Part shown: positions 62,215-64,000 of the stretch, in pieces
How the letters are laid out: each line of letters starts with the position of its first letter
Numbering within the stretch: position 1 is the first letter of the stretch
DNA from: Hyphomonas sp. L-53-1-40
Lineage (GTDB): Bacteria > Pseudomonadota > Alphaproteobacteria > Caulobacterales > Hyphomonadaceae
Direction: 5' to 3'
Length of the DNA: 64,000 nucleotides
Assembly: GCF_000682775.1 (NCBI RefSeq)
Contig: NZ_AWFI01000015.1
Coordinates: forward strand, 186,001 to 250,000
Position numbers and translations under genes: made by a program
Notes under the pieces: model-generated
What the model was told of the DNA's origin: nothing
The model's database searches: none
The model's input: only the letters and a program-made list of their open reading frames with translations

Positions 62215-63564
62215 TCAATTGGTGCCGGACGGACTGGATGCGACACCAACATTCGATTCGCCAGTGACCAATGTCAGGGCCTGCTTTGTCGGATAGCCAT
62301 CCGCCACGAGGCCCTTGGATTTTTGGAATCCTTGCAACGCACCCTTGGTCTTGCGACCGGGAATGCCGTCAACGCCGCCTGCATCAAAGCCTTGGGCGTT
62401 GAGGGCGGCCTGAAGGATCTTGATCTCGCTAACGGTGAGAGGTGTCAGATGTGTTGGCCAAGATGCGATGGGCCCACTCTGGCCTCCCATCGCATCACCG
62501 GACAGACCCACGGCGAACGCGTAGGAGTCGGCATTGTTGTAGGTCTTGAACGCCTTGAAATTGTTGAACAGCAAGTATTTCGGTCCTTCCGCACCGGCTG
62601 GCAGCCAGAGTTCGGCATAATTGGCCCCGCCTGTTTCGAAGGTGCCGCCGCGTGCAGGTACTAGGCCTTCAGTTGCCCATGTTTCGATCCGGCGTTCGTT
62701 GCCATCTGCCAATCCGAAATCGAACCCGGTGCGGGCAAGCACTTCAATGCCCCAGGGCTGGTTCAGTGTGTAACCGGAATTTGCGAGATAATTGGCTGTT
62801 GAGGCGAGGGCATCGGCCTCACTCTCCCAGACATCCTTCTTGCCGTCGCCGTCAAAATCTTCGGCATAGGCGATGAAGGTCGATGGCATGAATTGGGTAT
62901 GGCCCATTGCGCCAGCCCACCCGGCGATCAGGTCGTCGCGCTCTGCATCACCTTGTTCGAGAATCTTGATCAGGGACAACAATTCGCGTTCGGCGAGGCT
63001 TTTGCGCCGGCCTTCAACAGCCATATTGGACAGCACATTTGGCGCGTCGAAATTTCCCTTAACTGCGCCAAAGCTCGTCTCCATGCCCCAGATCGCGACA
63101 ATGGCTTCGCGGTCGACGCCGTAAGCGGCTTCAAGAGAGTCGAAAAGTGCCGGGTTTTCAGCAAGGCGCGACGCACCTGTGCTTATGCGGCTATTGCTCA
63201 TCGGCACTCGCAGATAGTCCCAGATCGGCTTGGCGAACTCGGCTTGATCTGCGATCCCGGTCTGAGCGGGTTGGAAAGACGATCCAAGCCAGAGCTCAAG
63301 CGGAGATATGCCGGTGAGAACGGATTTGACGACGTCGCGATCATGGCCAGCTGCGAGCGCTTTTTCTGAGAACGCTGCGCGCCAAATGTCCATTTCCGCA
63401 TGGCCGGAGGAGGCGTAGGTGATCGCGCCTGTCTCGGGAGCGGGTACTGGCGCGGCGATCGGTGGCGGCGAGGCCTGGCCCGGACTATGGGCACAGGAGG
63501 CAACCAACGCGGTCATCGCCGCAGCAGCAATGATATGTGAGCGCCGCAGCGCAATCTGTGCCAT
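62215..63564 (-). CDS. Lytic murein transglycosylase B family lipoprotein
   Basis: A 449-residue lipoprotein (lipobox ALVASC, Cys24) of the MltB family. The catalytic glutamate is Glu162 in IWGMETSFG; AGAMGHTQFMPST and DFDGDGKKDVW are the other hallmarks. A peptidoglycan-binding domain (about 385-445, LTVSEIKILQAALNAQGFD, KTKGALQGFQK) is at the C-terminus. It cleaves glycan strands to 1,6-anhydromuramyl ends at the outer membrane's inner face. AGGAG precedes the ATG at 63564. It is divergent from rpmJ. Confidence 0.93.
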   Translation of the reverse strand: MAQIALRRSHIIAAAAMTALVASCAHSPGQASPPPIAAPVPAPETGAITYASSGHAEMDIWRAAFSEKALAAGHDRDVVKSVLTGISPLELWLGSSFQPAQTGIADQAEFAKPIWDYLRVPMSNSRISTGASRLAENPALFDSLEAAYGVDREAIVAIWGMETSFGAVKGNFDAPNVLSNMAVEGRRKSLAERELLSLIKILEQGDAERDDLIAGWAGAMGHTQFMPSTFIAYAEDFDGDGKKDVWESEADALASTANYLANSGYTLNQPWGIEVLARTGFDFGLADGNERRIETWATEGLVPARGGTFETGGANYAELWLPAGAEGPKYLLFNNFKAFKTYNNADSYAFAVGLSGDAMGGQSGPIASWPTHLTPLTVSEIKILQAALNAQGFDAGGVDGIPGRKTKGALQGFQKSKGLVADGYPTKQALTLVTGESNVGVASSPSGTN

Positions 63565-63675
63565 TCTTCCAACTCCTGAAACCGCACGTTCATGACAGCG
63601 TGCAACCTTGACTCTTCTTACCGGATTCATTACCCGCTCCGCTTTCCAATTCCTTATGATCCACAGGCTAGGCCC

Positions 63676-63801
63676 ATGAAAGTCCGCTCGTCTCTCAAAT
63701 CGCTCAAGTCGCGCCACCGCGACTGTAAGATCGTGCGCCGCAAGGGCCGCGTTTACGTCATCAATAAAACTGACCCCCGCTTCAAAGCAAAGCAGGGCTG
63801 A
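63676..63801 (+). CDS. rpmJ: 50S ribosomal protein L36
   Basis: A 41-residue basic protein ([20 protein letters not shown] then [20 protein letters not shown]). This is the zinc-free L36 form: only one of the Cys/His ligands (Cys17) remains. It is the usual chromosomal L36 of alphaproteobacteria, found away from the other ribosomal protein operons. AGGCTAGG lies upstream of the ATG. Confidence 0.95.
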   Translation: MKVRSSLKSLKSRHRDCKIVRRKGRVYVINKTDPRFKAKQG

Positions 63802-63832
63802 CGTGAACATGAACAGGCAATAAGGCGGCACT

Positions 63833-64000
63833 ATGGCTGCTGAAATTGCCCTGTTCGACCTTGGGCATGTGGTCCTCGACTGGGATCCTGCACGACTTTA
63901 CGCGAAGATCATCGATACGCCGCAGGAACGTCAAATGTTCCTGACGGATATCTGTAACATGGCGTGGCATACACGGCATGATGCTGGTGCAAGCTTTGCC
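63833..64000 (+). CDS. HAD family hydrolase (N-terminal part)
   Basis: Fifty-six codons are visible before the right edge. The first motif of HAD phosphatases appears as LFDLGHVVLDWDPARLY with the nucleophilic aspartate (Asp9), close to the FDLGGVL...DWDP form of the HAD-IA YihX-like subgroup. AAGGCGGC precedes the ATG. It lies 31 bases after rpmJ and may be co-transcribed with it. Confidence 0.85.
   Translation, partial: MAAEIALFDLGHVVLDWDPARLYAKIIDTPQERQMFLTDICNMAWHTRHDAGASFA

Overview
The window is a continuous piece of an alphaproteobacterial chromosome, most likely from the Hyphomonadaceae or a close relative. This placement is inferred from gene content and gene order, not from a marker phylogeny: sdhC-sdhD-sdhA-sdhB order, a hemC-hemD-Mic60-HemY cluster, an EnvC-CtpA-deacetylase-RppH cluster, rpe beside a heparinase II/III-like gene and purH, a DUF1674 (SdhAF4) protein, and a short L36. 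Genes are densely packed on both strands, with many 1-7 base overlaps. I saw no transposase, integrase, CRISPR array or prophage gene.

Layout. 1-2.8 kb: succinate dehydrogenase operon (minus strand; sdhB cut by the window edge). 2.9-6.1 kb: a DUF885 peptidase-like protein, a class I glutamine amidotransferase and an outer-membrane beta-barrel protein. 6.3-11.8 kb (plus): phosphomannomutase, UDP-glucose dehydrogenase, small transaldolase, ThiD and a PhzF-like protein. 11.8-20.3 kb (minus): a lipoprotein, purH, a FlaA1/CapD-type nucleotide-sugar dehydratase, a heparinase-like protein, rpe, a glycine-zipper lipoprotein and rsmB. 20.3-24.7 kb: htpX, SdhAF4, an acyl-CoA dehydrogenase and a second DUF885 lipoprotein. 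24.8-29.2 kb (plus): hemC, hemD, a Mic60/mitofilin-like protein and HemY-like TPR protein. Then come a tRNA-Thr(CGT) and a minus-strand nucleic-acid group: DUF2853, ThpR, a radical SAM DNA-repair candidate and a DUF4130-UdgX fusion.

33.5-42.9 kb (plus): Bax-inhibitor-1-like protein, GNAT, secreted redoxin, M28 peptidase, a small HEPN-like protein, degenerate EnvC, CtpA, divergent polysaccharide deacetylase, RppH and an alpha/beta hydrolase. 43-53.2 kb: folE, cysS, an Fe-S scaffold-like protein, yidD, thrS, an O-antigen ligase-like protein, a glycosyltransferase, cupin, gloB and a methyltransferase. 53.2-55.9 kb: a P-II protein, DUF983, prephenate dehydrogenase, a DUF2164 gene broken by an in-frame TAG, and a Tat/lipoprotein MsrB. 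55.9-60.7 kb (minus): a tightly overlapping four-gene operon for cell-envelope proteins: S8 serine protease, a membrane-anchored protein resembling a subtilisin propeptide, an unknown lipoprotein and an M23 endopeptidase lipoprotein. The window ends with an MFS transporter, an MltB-type lytic transglycosylase, rpmJ and the start of a HAD hydrolase.

Themes. Envelope and peptidoglycan remodelling recurs (EnvC, CtpA, M23, MltB, deacetylase, S8 protease, many lipoproteins), as does surface polysaccharide supply and assembly (phosphomannomutase, UDP-glucose dehydrogenase, CapD-like dehydratase, heparinase-like, O-antigen ligase, glycosyltransferase). The two best candidates for poorly described systems are the S8/propeptide-like/lipoprotein/M23 operon and the radical SAM plus DUF4130-UdgX pair.
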